Shown here: positions 24,380 to 33,626 of the stretch, piece by piece
Layout of the letters: every line of letters begins with the position of its first letter
Numbering within the stretch: position 1 is the stretch's first letter
Translations under genes and position numbers: made by a program
NCBI GenBank assembly: GCA_023228995.1
Contig: JALOAD010000004.1
Location: forward strand, 81,044 to 145,043
DNA from: Candidatus Muiribacterium halophilum
GTDB lineage: Bacteria; Muiribacteriota; Muiribacteriia; Muiribacteriales; Muiribacteriaceae
Length of the DNA: 64,000 nucleotides
Direction: 5' to 3'
The notes under the pieces: generated by a model
Seen by the model: the letters and a program-made list of their open reading frames with translations, nothing else
Database searches by the model: none
What the model was told of the DNA's origin: nothing

Positions 24380-24852
24380 TAGTCTTCCCTCTCTTTTTGG
24401 GAAGATTTATCTTTTTTCATTTTTTTATGAAGTTCTTCAACAATAGGATGTTTAAGTTTATGTTTAGAATTAAGCGATATAACCTGTTTTCCTATGTTTT
24501 TAGTGGTATTTATAACAATAGGACCTTGGAGGTTACCGGTCATTTTACTTGTATCATCTGGAATTATTACAATACAAAAAACTGTAGTATCATCATTTTC
24601 TTCTATTTTAAGATCTTGAGCATCAGGTTCATCAATATCAAGTATATAATCAATTACAAATTCAACCGGCTTTACAAGCACAAAAGCAAGTTCTGAGCTT
24701 TCAATACTCTGAAGCCAAGAAAACATACTTCCGCCTTCATTAAGTAAAATATATTTTTTAAAATTCTCAAATCCAAATACACCATTTTTAAAATAAATGA
24801 CTTCTTCTTCTTTTATTTCAAGCTCACCAAATCTGCTTGTCAAAAGTTTCAT
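24379..24852 (-). CDS. fliW: Flagellar assembly factor FliW
   Basis: 157 residues starting [20 protein letters not shown], followed by [16 protein letters not shown] and the [21 protein letters not shown] core, diagnostic of FliW. FliW binds either flagellin or CsrA. When flagellin accumulates in the cytoplasm FliW is sequestered and CsrA represses flagellin mRNA, and export of flagellin reverses this. The fliW-csrA one-base overlap is the common arrangement. The gene sits 15 bases after flgL, with a GCGGAGG Shine-Dalgarno. Confidence 0.95.
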   Translation of the reverse strand: MKLLTSRFGELEIKEEEVIYFKNGVFGFENFKKYILLNEGGSMFSWLQSIESSELAFVLVKPVEFVIDYILDIDEPDAQDLKIEENDDTTVFCIVIIPDDTSKMTGNLQGPIVINTTKNIGKQVISLNSKHKLKHPIVEELHKKMKKDKSSQKERED

Positions 24853-24867
24853 TATATTCCTCCGCTT

Positions 24868-26937
24868 TTATCTAAGAAAATCTATAAGAGATCTCTGAAT
24901 AATTGAAGCTCCAGTCTGCAAAGCTGCATTCTGAACATTTTCTTCCATTTTCATTTTCATAATTGTTTCAGCTATATCGACATCTTCTACATTAGAAAGA
25001 AGATTTGTAGTATTTATTCTAACATCTTCAAGCTTACTCTGTGAAGTCTCGGCAGCAATCATTCTTGCACCAATTTTTGATCTGTGTTCAAGTATTTTTT
25101 CAATTATTCTATCAATTCTGCCAAGATTTTCTTCTAATGCATCTCTATCACCTTTATAAAGGTTGTCTCTTATATCCATAACAACACTAAAAGTTCCAAT
25201 ATCCTGAGGATCTTTTATTTCTGTAGGGTAATTATAATAGTTTCCTGTATATTTATCAATAAAACCTAGTTTTGAAAAAATATCTTCTTCTCTGTTTTCT
25301 ATATTCATCTCTCCTGGATGTTCTGAATTCAATACTAATCTAAAATTTCTAGGACCACCCGCTGGTTCTATATCTTCCTCTACAGTAGCATAAACACCAG
25401 CCTGTGCATTATTTATTTTTTTCGCCAAAGTATCAAGTGTATCACTATCAGCATCAATATTAATAATTGCTCCATTAACAACAACTCTACCATCTTCCAT
25501 ACCAGGAATTGTATTTAAATAAGTTGATTTCATAGCATTTCTATTTGCTGCTTGAACACTAACAGTTCCTTCAAGTTTGTTCATAACATTCATATTTTCA
25601 AGAATATTTCCTCTTGTATTAATACCTATACCTGAGAAAAAACCCATATTACCCGCATTATTTATATCACCTTTTTCTTTTATTTCAAGAGGTTTTCCAG
25701 AATCTGCCTTTATATTAAACAATCCTGTATTTCTATCAAAAGTAAATTCTGATACACCAGCTTTAGGATCATTTGCAACAGCATTCATAAACTGTCTTAC
25801 AGTACCATAATCATTGAGTATAAACTGTTTTCCATTTATAAATACTTCACCTGTTGCCTGAGATGGAACCATTGCAGCAAAATTATCACTATCAGGATTA
25901 AAAGGTGGTGGTTGCGGTAAGGCTGAAACTTTATCTGATGTTTTATCAGATTCATACATAAATATTTCTTTACCAGATTCTTCAGCTTTAAATTTTAATT
26001 TAAAATAATCAACATTATCTACTGTGTTTTTTTCCACAATAGCTTTTACACCAATAGCTTTTTCATTTACCATATCAGCAATATCAATTATTGAATGCAC
26101 ATCAGCATTATAAGATATAGTTGCAGAATATCCTCCTTCAACACCAATAGTAAAACTTGTTGATTCAGGAGCAGCATTAGGATGAATAGGAACAGGATTA
26201 GGAATTTGTATATCACCGTCAAAATTTGCAACATCATTAAGAGGAAGATTCTGATCTTTTATTTTCATACTCCCACTTGTTATCTCATGGGATTCAGCAC
26301 TAAATATATTATTTCCAGAATCATTTATTGTTATTGCTATAGATTGTTGTATCTGTCTTTCAATATCTTTGGAATTACCCATATATTTAACATCTGTCAT
26401 ACTTCTCATATTAATATTTATTCTATCTTCATTATTAGGATCCATAAAATCATGAGTAGTAACATTTGGTGACTGTCCAGAATCTTCGCCATAAAAGGCT
26501 GAAAAAGGTTTATATCTGGTATTTGTACCAGAAAATATATAATCTCCTCTAAATTCAGTATTTGCAGTATCAAAAATACCATTAAGAAGTTGATCCACAT
26601 CAGTTGCAAGAGAATCTCTATCCTGTTGTTCAAGTGTGTCGTTTGCACCATATATGCACTTTGTTCTTATAGAGTTAAGAAGATCCACAGTATGACCCAA
26701 AGCACTATCACATGTGTTAAGCCATTCCATTCCATCATCAATGTTTCTGATAAACTGTTCACTTTCAGTGATTTTTGTTCTAAATCCCATTCCAAGAACT
26801 GTATTAATAGGATCATCTTCCGCAAGCACAAATCTTTTTCCTGTGGAGAGCTGATTTGAAAATTTATCCATTCTCTGAAGACTTTTCTGTATATTATATA
26901 ATACATTATTTGAAAGCATTGAATTTGTAACTCTCAT
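24868..26937 (-). CDS. flgL: Flagellar hook-filament junction protein FlgL (HAP3), enlarged
   Basis: A 689-residue junction protein. The N-terminus MRVTNSMLSNNVLYNIQKSL then STGKRFVLAEDDPI, and the C-terminus NLLSNVEDVDIAETIMKMKM, are typical FlgL. It joins FlgK to the flagellin filament. Most FlgL proteins have about 300-500 residues. The extra length lies between about 210 and 585 and consists of at least three flagellin-IN-like modules (261-330, 360-440, 483-560), each with an NG strand, a helix with I/VN and an LGF or GIGI ending. It follows flgK by 13 bases and precedes fliW. Confidence 0.93.
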   Translation of the reverse strand: MRVTNSMLSNNVLYNIQKSLQRMDKFSNQLSTGKRFVLAEDDPINTVLGMGFRTKITESEQFIRNIDDGMEWLNTCDSALGHTVDLLNSIRTKCIYGANDTLEQQDRDSLATDVDQLLNGIFDTANTEFRGDYIFSGTNTRYKPFSAFYGEDSGQSPNVTTHDFMDPNNEDRININMRSMTDVKYMGNSKDIERQIQQSIAITINDSGNNIFSAESHEITSGSMKIKDQNLPLNDVANFDGDIQIPNPVPIHPNAAPESTSFTIGVEGGYSATISYNADVHSIIDIADMVNEKAIGVKAIVEKNTVDNVDYFKLKFKAEESGKEIFMYESDKTSDKVSALPQPPPFNPDSDNFAAMVPSQATGEVFINGKQFILNDYGTVRQFMNAVANDPKAGVSEFTFDRNTGLFNIKADSGKPLEIKEKGDINNAGNMGFFSGIGINTRGNILENMNVMNKLEGTVSVQAANRNAMKSTYLNTIPGMEDGRVVVNGAIINIDADSDTLDTLAKKINNAQAGVYATVEEDIEPAGGPRNFRLVLNSEHPGEMNIENREEDIFSKLGFIDKYTGNYYNYPTEIKDPQDIGTFSVVMDIRDNLYKGDRDALEENLGRIDRIIEKILEHRSKIGARMIAAETSQSKLEDVRINTTNLLSNVEDVDIAETIMKMKMEENVQNAALQTGASIIQRSLIDFLR

Positions 26938-26950
26938 ATCTTCCCTCCCA

Positions 26951-29878
26951 TTATCTTATCAGATTAATAATAGTATTAAGCATACTATCCATAGTACTGA
27001 TAATTTTTGCAGCAGCATTATATGTATGCTGAAATTTAACCATATTTGTCATTTCTTCATCAAGAGAAACACCTGAAACCTGTTGTCTCACATTTTCAAG
27101 TTTTTCAATAAGTAAAGTCTGATTATCATTTATTCTTCTAACTTCATTAGCCTGAGTACCTATTTCAGAAACAGTTTGATTAAAAAATTCATTAAAAGTA
27201 GCTGTTCCACTATCCATAGTCATAGCAAATTTTAAATTTGCCATATTAAGTGCATTTTTACCAGAACCAACACCCGAACTTATAGGAAGACCGTTAGCTC
27301 CATTATTTTCATTATCTCTTGCCGCTGCAGCAAGTTGAGTTACATCAAGCTGTAGATTTCTTTTTACACCCATACTAAGTGCAGCACCTTTTTGAGGATA
27401 TCCATCTATAGTACCTGAATAACTGTCAAAAAAACTTCTCTGAGATTTGTTATCAGAACCAAATCCTTTAAAATGTTCAGAGTTTATACCATGCATTATA
27501 CTATAAGCTAATTCATCAAGTTCATTCATATAACTTTTTACTACTTCATCTCTTGATTCAAGAAGACCTTTTAATTTTCCACCACTAAGGACTTTTCTTA
27601 TATCTATATTTGCCTGACCAGTCCCCCTTATTGTAAATTCAACATCAGGTATAAGTCCCTCAACTCTATTTGAACTCCATTCAGTATCAGCACCATCATA
27701 ATTAAATATAGCATTTCTACCATAAAAACTCTTTGGTCCCATTCCATTATATGTACCCTCAGAAACTCCGAGATTTTCAAGAATATTACCAGAATTATCT
27801 CTTATAGCAATTTCTCCACCTGTAACACTCTCAATATATAATCTAGATTTCCCTTCAGCATCTTTTATTATTTCAGCTTTTCCATCAACACCAGAAAACA
27901 CAAGTTGATTATTTATTTCTTCAACCATAAGAGCAAGAGAATCATTTGTACTATTAATATCTATTGTTGCAATATTTCCATTAGAATCTTCAATTTCAAA
28001 TTGTGAATTTATACCAAGACCAATGCCTCTTTTATAAATATCCTCAACACATTCATCAGAAACCATATTCCCCATTATCATCTTACCATAAGGAGGAGTT
28101 CCTAGATTTGGAAGCTCATTTCCATAAAAAATACCTAAAGCTGATAAAATAGTTCCATCACCTTTATCATCTATAGTAAAATTATAATCTCCATCAGTTC
28201 CTTCAAGTATAAGTCTAAAATTACCATTTGTCTGTTCTTGTATTATCGCTTTTACACCAGCATCTGATTTATTTATATTATCTGCTATATTCTGTAAAGA
28301 ATCACCAGATAAAGGATCAACTTTTATATTTAAGTTTTTTCCATTAAGTCCTATTGTATATGTACCTGGTGGAACAGTTGCAAAGTTTAAAGGAACTTCT
28401 TTTTCAACAAATTCAGTAGTTCCTTCAAGTCCATTCACAAGACCCATTTTTCTTAAAAAATTAGAATTTCCGCTATTAAGTTTAATTTGATTATCAAGTC
28501 CCGAGTTTGCAGATTCAAGTATTATCCTGTTTTCATAAAGTTTTGCTTTTACACCTGAACCAGAATCATTTATATAATCTATTATATCATTTAAAGTATC
28601 AGATGAAGGATCAACATAGATTTTTTTACCATTTATTTCAAAATGCCCCGGTGTAAATTCAGATTTTATTCCTACAATAATATCATCACCAGCTGCTACA
28701 GGTGCATCAAATACAATACTTCCTGTTGCTTTATCTGCAAAATAGCTATTTGGATTCAAAGCAAGCTCGTTAGGATCATTTACTTTTGTATAAGCCATAC
28801 CATTGACTGAAACTGTCATATTGTCAGACATATACTCATTATTAATATAAAATTCCTCAGTTGCACCATCTCCAGTAAATCTTTTAGTCTGTTCTGTATT
28901 TCCGATATAATTAAGATTTTTTTCTTCATAAGGTAAATAAATATTACCTTCTATCATGCTTTTTCTTGCAGTCTGCTTTACATTTATTGTATGAGACTGA
29001 TTTATAGCAGATGAATTTGCAAAAACAGTAAGAATATCTTTATTTGAACTTTGAGGAATATAGTCTTTTTCCCATCTAACATCTACCATATCTTCATTAT
29101 CTCTATTTTCAACTGCAACAAGTTTATTATAATGCTGTCCCTGAATTATAGGTCTTCCGTTAACAGACACTACAAGTTCATCTTCAGTTCCTTTATAAAC
29201 TGTAGCAATATTAACCAATTCAGAAAGATCATCAAGCAACTTATCTCTTTTATCTAAAAGATCATTAGGATTATTGTTAACATTTTTAATACTTGTTATT
29301 TTTTGATTTAAAGAAGAAACTTCTTCGACTATTCTATTAACTTCATCAACACGCTGAAAAATCTCAGTATTTATATTTTCTTTTAAACCCTGTAATTCTT
29401 CATAAGTCTGGGCAAAAGAATTTGATAATGATACACCATTCTCGATAACAACTCTTCTTGTTGCTGGAGTTTCAGGATCATTAGAAACATCCTCAAGTCC
29501 CTGCCAAAATCTATCAAGCACAGAACGAATTCCATTATCTGAAGGTTCATTTATTAAAAGTTCAACCTGTTGAAGATTCTGATATAAGCTTTCATAACGA
29601 GCAAATTTCTGATTTTCCTGTTGAAATCTTGCATCAAAAAAATCCATCTTTATCCTAGTTATTTGAGATACAGTAACACCTTGACCAATTTGTCCAGGAA
29701 ATGCAAGTGCTTGCATACTAGGAGTAGTAAAAGGATTTGCAGACGCAAGGTCGGCTCTCTGCCTTGTATATCCTTCAGTATTAGCATTTGCTATATTGTG
29801 TGCAGTTACATCAAGAGCAAGTCTACTTGAAGTTATAGCACTTTTGGCGATTTCAAACCCCATGAAAGTTGAAATCAT
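26951..29878 (-). CDS. flgK: Flagellar hook-associated protein FlgK (HAP1), very large
   Basis: 975 residues. Standard ends flank a long insertion. The N-terminus is MISTFMGFEIAKSAITSSRL then DVTAHNIANANTEGYTRQRA. The C-terminus is VSGVSLDEEMTNMVKFQHTY and AAAKIISTMDSMLNTIINL. FlgK forms the first hook-filament junction zone. The insertion at about 330-735 includes one module like those in FliD (FTGDGATEEFYINN to KATGSIVFDAPVAAGDDIIV, 334-408). Three flagellin-IN-like modules follow (411-483, 504-584, 625-710). Typical FlgK has 450-650 residues. It lies between flgN and flgL. The Shine-Dalgarno GGAGG supports the first ATG. Confidence 0.94.
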   Translation of the reverse strand: MISTFMGFEIAKSAITSSRLALDVTAHNIANANTEGYTRQRADLASANPFTTPSMQALAFPGQIGQGVTVSQITRIKMDFFDARFQQENQKFARYESLYQNLQQVELLINEPSDNGIRSVLDRFWQGLEDVSNDPETPATRRVVIENGVSLSNSFAQTYEELQGLKENINTEIFQRVDEVNRIVEEVSSLNQKITSIKNVNNNPNDLLDKRDKLLDDLSELVNIATVYKGTEDELVVSVNGRPIIQGQHYNKLVAVENRDNEDMVDVRWEKDYIPQSSNKDILTVFANSSAINQSHTINVKQTARKSMIEGNIYLPYEEKNLNYIGNTEQTKRFTGDGATEEFYINNEYMSDNMTVSVNGMAYTKVNDPNELALNPNSYFADKATGSIVFDAPVAAGDDIIVGIKSEFTPGHFEINGKKIYVDPSSDTLNDIIDYINDSGSGVKAKLYENRIILESANSGLDNQIKLNSGNSNFLRKMGLVNGLEGTTEFVEKEVPLNFATVPPGTYTIGLNGKNLNIKVDPLSGDSLQNIADNINKSDAGVKAIIQEQTNGNFRLILEGTDGDYNFTIDDKGDGTILSALGIFYGNELPNLGTPPYGKMIMGNMVSDECVEDIYKRGIGLGINSQFEIEDSNGNIATIDINSTNDSLALMVEEINNQLVFSGVDGKAEIIKDAEGKSRLYIESVTGGEIAIRDNSGNILENLGVSEGTYNGMGPKSFYGRNAIFNYDGADTEWSSNRVEGLIPDVEFTIRGTGQANIDIRKVLSGGKLKGLLESRDEVVKSYMNELDELAYSIMHGINSEHFKGFGSDNKSQRSFFDSYSGTIDGYPQKGAALSMGVKRNLQLDVTQLAAAARDNENNGANGLPISSGVGSGKNALNMANLKFAMTMDSGTATFNEFFNQTVSEIGTQANEVRRINDNQTLLIEKLENVRQQVSGVSLDEEMTNMVKFQHTYNAAAKIISTMDSMLNTIINLIR

Positions 29879-29899
29879 AACACCCTCCTCTCTTAGCTA

Positions 29900-30367
29900 T
29901 CAGGCAACAGTATTAAATGTGTTTACTCTATGACCTTTATTATCTTTACTATAAGTATTAGATTTATAAAGTTTTCTGAATAAATAGCCATAGAAAGAAG
30001 CTTCTGTCCTGAGAATACTATCGTTTATTGTTCTTATTTCACTATACTCTAAAATACATTTATGAATATGTTCCTGTATAGTGCTTATTTTTGTGTGAAG
30101 TTCATTATTATTAATGTTTTTATTAAGCAAAGATGTAATATTACACCCTTTGTATTCACCTTCTGAAAAAAAATCTTTTATTTCTTTTTCAGTATATGCT
30201 ATTTTTTTGGCAAGAAACTCTTCTTTTGAAATAATTGGCAGAAGATCTTCTGCCTTATATTCTCCAAGAAGCAATGCTTTTTTATCATTTTCTACACATA
30301 TAAGATCTAAAAAAGTTCTGTGAAGTTTTTCAAGTATTATAAAAATATCCGCTAAATTATCTTCCAT
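29900..30367 (-). CDS. flgN: FlgN-like chaperone for FlgK/FlgL
   Basis: 155 residues, mostly helical. It has the FlgN-like opening ILEKLHRTFLDLICVENDKK followed by ALLLGEYKAEDLLPIISKEE. FlgN proteins bind FlgK and FlgL in the cytoplasm and deliver them to the export apparatus. Sequence conservation in this family is weak, so the call rests on helical pattern, length and the exact flgM-flgN-flgK position. It follows flgM by 38 bases. Confidence 0.8.
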   Translation of the reverse strand: MEDNLADIFIILEKLHRTFLDLICVENDKKALLLGEYKAEDLLPIISKEEFLAKKIAYTEKEIKDFFSEGEYKGCNITSLLNKNINNNELHTKISTIQEHIHKCILEYSEIRTINDSILRTEASFYGYLFRKLYKSNTYSKDNKGHRVNTFNTVA

Positions 30368-30405
30368 ACTGATGCTCCCTCTCTTTTTATAGTTTTAGGG
30401 AAAAA

Positions 30406-30735
30406 TTAAAGAAGATTCTTGTAAAATCCTGTACTTATAAATTTTTCAGCTATAGCTTCAGCGTCGATTTTATAATTTCCGGAAGCTATTTTAGCTTTAA
30501 TTTCCTCAACTTTATCCCATCTTACATCAGAAGCTCGATCAACTATTTCTTTTGCTTCCCTGATTTCTTTGCTTTCAGGAGATAGCTTGACCTCTTCATC
30601 CTTAAGTATGTTTGAGGAATTATTAGTCTTTGTGCTGTCTAGTTCTTTTTTGAACTTAGCACCATCAGCATTTTTTCTTCTTAATTTTTCAATATCATTA
30701 TTGAATTGCTGTGTCCTAATTCCTTTGATATCCAT
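30406..30735 (-). CDS. flgM: Anti-sigma-28 factor FlgM
   Basis: 109 residues. The C-terminal sigma-binding part is typical: EVKLSPESKEIREAKEIVDR, then VRWDKVEEIKAKIASGNYKI and DAEAIAEKFI. FlgM holds FliA inactive until it is exported through the finished hook. The first gene of flgM-flgN-flgK-flgL-fliW-csrA, it has a FliA-type promoter at 30822-30849, giving the usual autoregulatory loop. The ATG at 30735 has GGAGG eight bases upstream. The frame could extend to a TTG at 30750 that overlaps this site. Confidence 0.9.
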   Translation of the reverse strand: MDIKGIRTQQFNNDIEKLRRKNADGAKFKKELDSTKTNNSSNILKDEEVKLSPESKEIREAKEIVDRASDVRWDKVEEIKAKIASGNYKIDAEAIAEKFISTGFYKNLL

Positions 30736-30821
30736 TTTGACATCCTCCAAAATTGAATTGCACCGACCTATAAGGTTCTTTTGTTATTGTTCTTTTTTAT
30801 TATTATAGTCTTACACCTTAT

Positions 30822-30849
30822 ATATCGGATTGCACCAGTACTCACTTTA
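30822..30849 (-). promoter_or_regulatory. FliA-type promoter for the flgM operon
   Basis: Minus strand TAAA (30849-30846), 16 bases, then TCCGATAT (30829-30822). The -10 keeps the whole CCGATAT core of sigma-D promoters. TAAAG plus spacing is identical to the flagellin 3 promoter. It lies about 87 bases upstream of the flgM start, just after comF. Confidence 0.72.
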
Positions 30850-30865
30850 AATTTGTTTTAGCGGT

Positions 30866-31567
30866 TTAAGCAATATATAGTTGTTTATCTTTGTTTTTTG
30901 CAATATAGCTTTGTTTTACTGCCACAGCCAAAGAAATTATATACACCTCACCAGTGTTAATAGTTTCTATTATTCTCTCAACCGTATTACCAGTTGTTAT
31001 TATATCATCAAATATAACTATTTTCGAGTTTTTTTTTAAAACCCCAAACATGTTTTTTTTAAAAACACCTTTAAGATTTTCATATCTTTCTGTTTTTTTT
31101 AAATTTTTCTGTTTTTTAGTCTTTATAATCTTTTTTAGACCATGCTCAGGAAATATTATATCACATAAAAAAGCTAAATATTTTGCAATATAAAAAGAAT
31201 GAAAAGGTTTTTCGTCTATTGAAGGAACAGTAAAAAGAAAATCTCCTTTAATATCATAAGCTTCCATTAAAGCAAACACAGCATCTTTTAATTTTCTTTT
31301 ATTTTTATTTATTTTAATTGATAGAATGTTTTTTCTTAATTGACCTTTATATTCACCTAAAAATAAAAATTCTTTAATTTCAGGATGTTTTTTCTTTAAA
31401 ATAGAAATATTCTGATATTTTTCAATTTTTCTTTGTTTTATTTTTTTAAGACAAGAATTACACAAATAACTTCTTTCCTTCTTACCACATACAAAACAAC
31501 ATGGAGGAAAGAAAAAATCAAATAATTTGTTACTATTTATTACAAATTGTCTTAAATAATATCCCAC
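30866..31567 (-). CDS. comF: ComF family phosphoribosyltransferase-like protein
   Basis: About 233 residues. An N-terminal zinc finger (PPCCFVCGKKERSYLCNSC) is followed by a phosphoribosyltransferase domain whose PRPP loop is IVIFDDIITTGNTVERI. ComF proteins are linked to DNA uptake and recombination, and the exact reaction is unknown. The start is uncertain: the open frame extends to 31651, deep inside lpxA. A GTG at 31567 is a plausible start and gives normal length, but its Shine-Dalgarno is weak. An ATA nearer to the lpxA stop cannot be excluded. No other competence genes are nearby. Confidence 0.82.
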   Translation of the reverse strand: MGYYLRQFVINSNKLFDFFFPPCCFVCGKKERSYLCNSCLKKIKQRKIEKYQNISILKKKHPEIKEFLFLGEYKGQLRKNILSIKINKNKRKLKDAVFALMEAYDIKGDFLFTVPSIDEKPFHSFYIAKYLAFLCDIIFPEHGLKKIIKTKKQKNLKKTERYENLKGVFKKNMFGVLKKNSKIVIFDDIITTGNTVERIIETINTGEVYIISLAVAVKQSYIAKNKDKQLYIA

Positions 31568-32324
31568 GCTCAGAAGACCTGATAAAAGAAAAGTATTCTT
31601 TTGCAATATCATTATCAATAGCACCAATCTCTTCAAGAGCTTGAGATACATTGTGACCCTTTCTAAAAAGGATTTTATACACTTCTTTTATATTATTTAT
31701 TTTTTCTTCAGAAAAATTATTTCTCTGAAATGCAATTACATTAAGACCTACTATCTTTGATGGATTACCATCAATTTTTATATAGGGAATTATATCTTTT
31801 ATAACTTTAGAAGTTCCGCCAATTATCGAATAACTACCAATTTTGACGAATTGATGAACAGCTGCAAGTCCACCTAGAATAGCATTAGAAAAAACTTCCA
31901 CATGACCAGCTAGATTAACAGCATTAGACATAATTATATTGTTGTGAAGCACACAATGATGTGCCACATGCGAATATGCCATAATAAGATTATTATCACC
32001 TATTCTAGTATATTCATCAACTTCACCTTCTGTTGCATTTATTGTTACAAATTCTCTTATTATATTATTTTTACCTATTCTTACTCCACTCTTTCCGCCA
32101 CTAAAGTCTTTAGCCTGAGTTATAGTACCAATAACTGCCGATGGATAAACTTCAGTATTATCGCCTAACACTGTATCACCATCAATATACGAATTTGACA
32201 ATAATCTGCAATTATCACCAATTATTACATTTGGTCCAATATAAACATTTGGTCCAATCTCAGTACCTTTACCAATTTGTGCACCTTCTGAAATATTAGC
32301 TCTTTCATGTATTAAATTTTTCAT
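31533..32324 (-). CDS. lpxA: UDP-N-acetylglucosamine acyltransferase
   Basis: 263 residues of left-handed beta-helix hexapeptide repeats (IGPNVYIGPNVIIGDN, NNIIREFVTINATEG). The catalytic-histidine segment is AYSHVAHHCVLHNN, and a helical C-terminus follows. LpxA adds the first 3-hydroxyacyl chain to UDP-GlcNAc in lipid A synthesis, in the cytoplasm. Length is standard. It lies 15 bases after the lpxC-fabZ gene, and together with lpxD forms a lipid A operon. The presence of this enzyme supports a lipopolysaccharide-bearing outer membrane. Confidence 0.95.
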   Translation of the reverse strand: MKNLIHERANISEGAQIGKGTEIGPNVYIGPNVIIGDNCRLLSNSYIDGDTVLGDNTEVYPSAVIGTITQAKDFSGGKSGVRIGKNNIIREFVTINATEGEVDEYTRIGDNNLIMAYSHVAHHCVLHNNIIMSNAVNLAGHVEVFSNAILGGLAAVHQFVKIGSYSIIGGTSKVIKDIIPYIKIDGNPSKIVGLNVIAFQRNNFSEEKINNIKEVYKILFRKGHNVSQALEEIGAIDNDIAKEYFSFIRSSERGILFKTICNK

Positions 32325-32339
32325 TAATTATTCCATCCT

Positions 32340-33617
32340 TTATGCATCAACTATTGAAAACATAAGGTCGCCTGAAGCTACAAGCTTTCCGTCAACACTT
32401 GCAAAACCTTCGACCCTACCCATGCTGCCTTTTAATTTTTTTAATCGAACTTCAAGCCTCAAAACATCTCCAGGAACAACTGGTTTTCTAAATCTAACCT
32501 TGTCAATACCTACAAAAAACGGTAATTTACCTTTATGTTCACCTTTAGACATCATAAAAACTCCAGATAGCTGTGCAAGAGCTTCTATTATAAGAACTCC
32601 TGGCATGACTGACCTTACCGGAAAATGTCCATTAAAATATTCTTCATTTGCAGTAACATTTTTTATACCAACACAATAAACATCATCTTCTTGTTCAATT
32701 ATTTTATCAACAAGTAAAAATGGGTATCTATGAGGTATAATATTTCTAATTTGTTGAATATCTAAAGCATTTTTTGCAGCTTTGTCACTTTTTATTTTAG
32801 CAACAATCTTTCTTGCAATTTCAACATTAACAGCATGACCAACTTTAATTGCTATAACATGAGCTTTTATTGGCACTCCTATAAGACAAAGATCACCAAT
32901 AAGATCAAGCATTTTATGTCTTACAAATTCATCTTCTGCTCTAAGTCCCTCTTTATTTAATACTTTTTCTTCATCAAGTCCTATAGTATTTTCAAGAGAA
33001 CTTCCACCTGCTTTATTTAAATTTTTAAGTTTTTCAAAATCTTTATAAAAACCAAAAGTCCTTGCAAACATAATTTCTTTTTTAAATGTATCTTCATTTA
33101 TGACAAGCTCTTTAAACTGTGAATTTATAACAGGATGATCATAATCTATAGTAAAAGAGATTTTAAATTCTTTATCAGGTTTTATTACAATAAAAGTATC
33201 TTTATTTGATATTTCAATTACCTCATTAACTTCATATACTTCCTGTTCTTTTTCAAGCTCTACTATTCCAACCTCTTCAAAAAGTTTTACAAAAGGTTCT
33301 GCACTTCCATCTCCAACAGGAAATTCATTAGAATTAATCTCAATATCAACATTAAATATGCCAAGTCCTGCACAAGCTGCAAGAATATGTTCAACAGTAT
33401 ATACTTCAAAACCATCTTTTTTTAAAGCTGTTCCTCTAACAACATCATATACATACTCTATATTTGCTTCAATTTTAGCTGGTGGATTCAAATCTTTTCT
33501 TATAAAATTAATTCCATTATCAATTCCAGCAGGTTTTATAACTGCTTCAACTTTATTTCCAGTATGAAGCCCTACTCCTGAAAATCTAACTTCACTTCTA
33601 ATAGTTTTCTGTTTCAT
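32340..33617 (-). CDS. lpxC-fabZ: Bifunctional UDP-3-O-acyl-N-acetylglucosamine deacetylase / 3-hydroxyacyl-ACP dehydratase (LpxC-FabZ fusion)
   Basis: A 425-residue fusion. Residues 1 to about 280 are LpxC, with zinc and catalytic residues visible: VEHILAA (His77), RHKMLDLIGDL (His234, Asp238) and VGHAVN (His261). Residues from about 290 to the end are FabZ (IIPHRYPFLLVDKI, GHFPVRSVMPG with His331, IEALAQ with Glu345). LpxC commits the cell to lipid A, and FabZ makes the unsaturated acyl-ACP for phospholipid. Fusing them keeps the two pathways in a fixed ratio. Such fusions are known in Bacteroidetes and some other groups. The ATG at 33617 has GGGG five bases upstream. Confidence 0.95.
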   Translation of the reverse strand: MKQKTIRSEVRFSGVGLHTGNKVEAVIKPAGIDNGINFIRKDLNPPAKIEANIEYVYDVVRGTALKKDGFEVYTVEHILAACAGLGIFNVDIEINSNEFPVGDGSAEPFVKLFEEVGIVELEKEQEVYEVNEVIEISNKDTFIVIKPDKEFKISFTIDYDHPVINSQFKELVINEDTFKKEIMFARTFGFYKDFEKLKNLNKAGGSSLENTIGLDEEKVLNKEGLRAEDEFVRHKMLDLIGDLCLIGVPIKAHVIAIKVGHAVNVEIARKIVAKIKSDKAAKNALDIQQIRNIIPHRYPFLLVDKIIEQEDDVYCVGIKNVTANEEYFNGHFPVRSVMPGVLIIEALAQLSGVFMMSKGEHKGKLPFFVGIDKVRFRKPVVPGDVLRLEVRLKKLKGSMGRVEGFASVDGKLVASGDLMFSIVDA

Positions 33618-33626
33618 CAATTCCCC

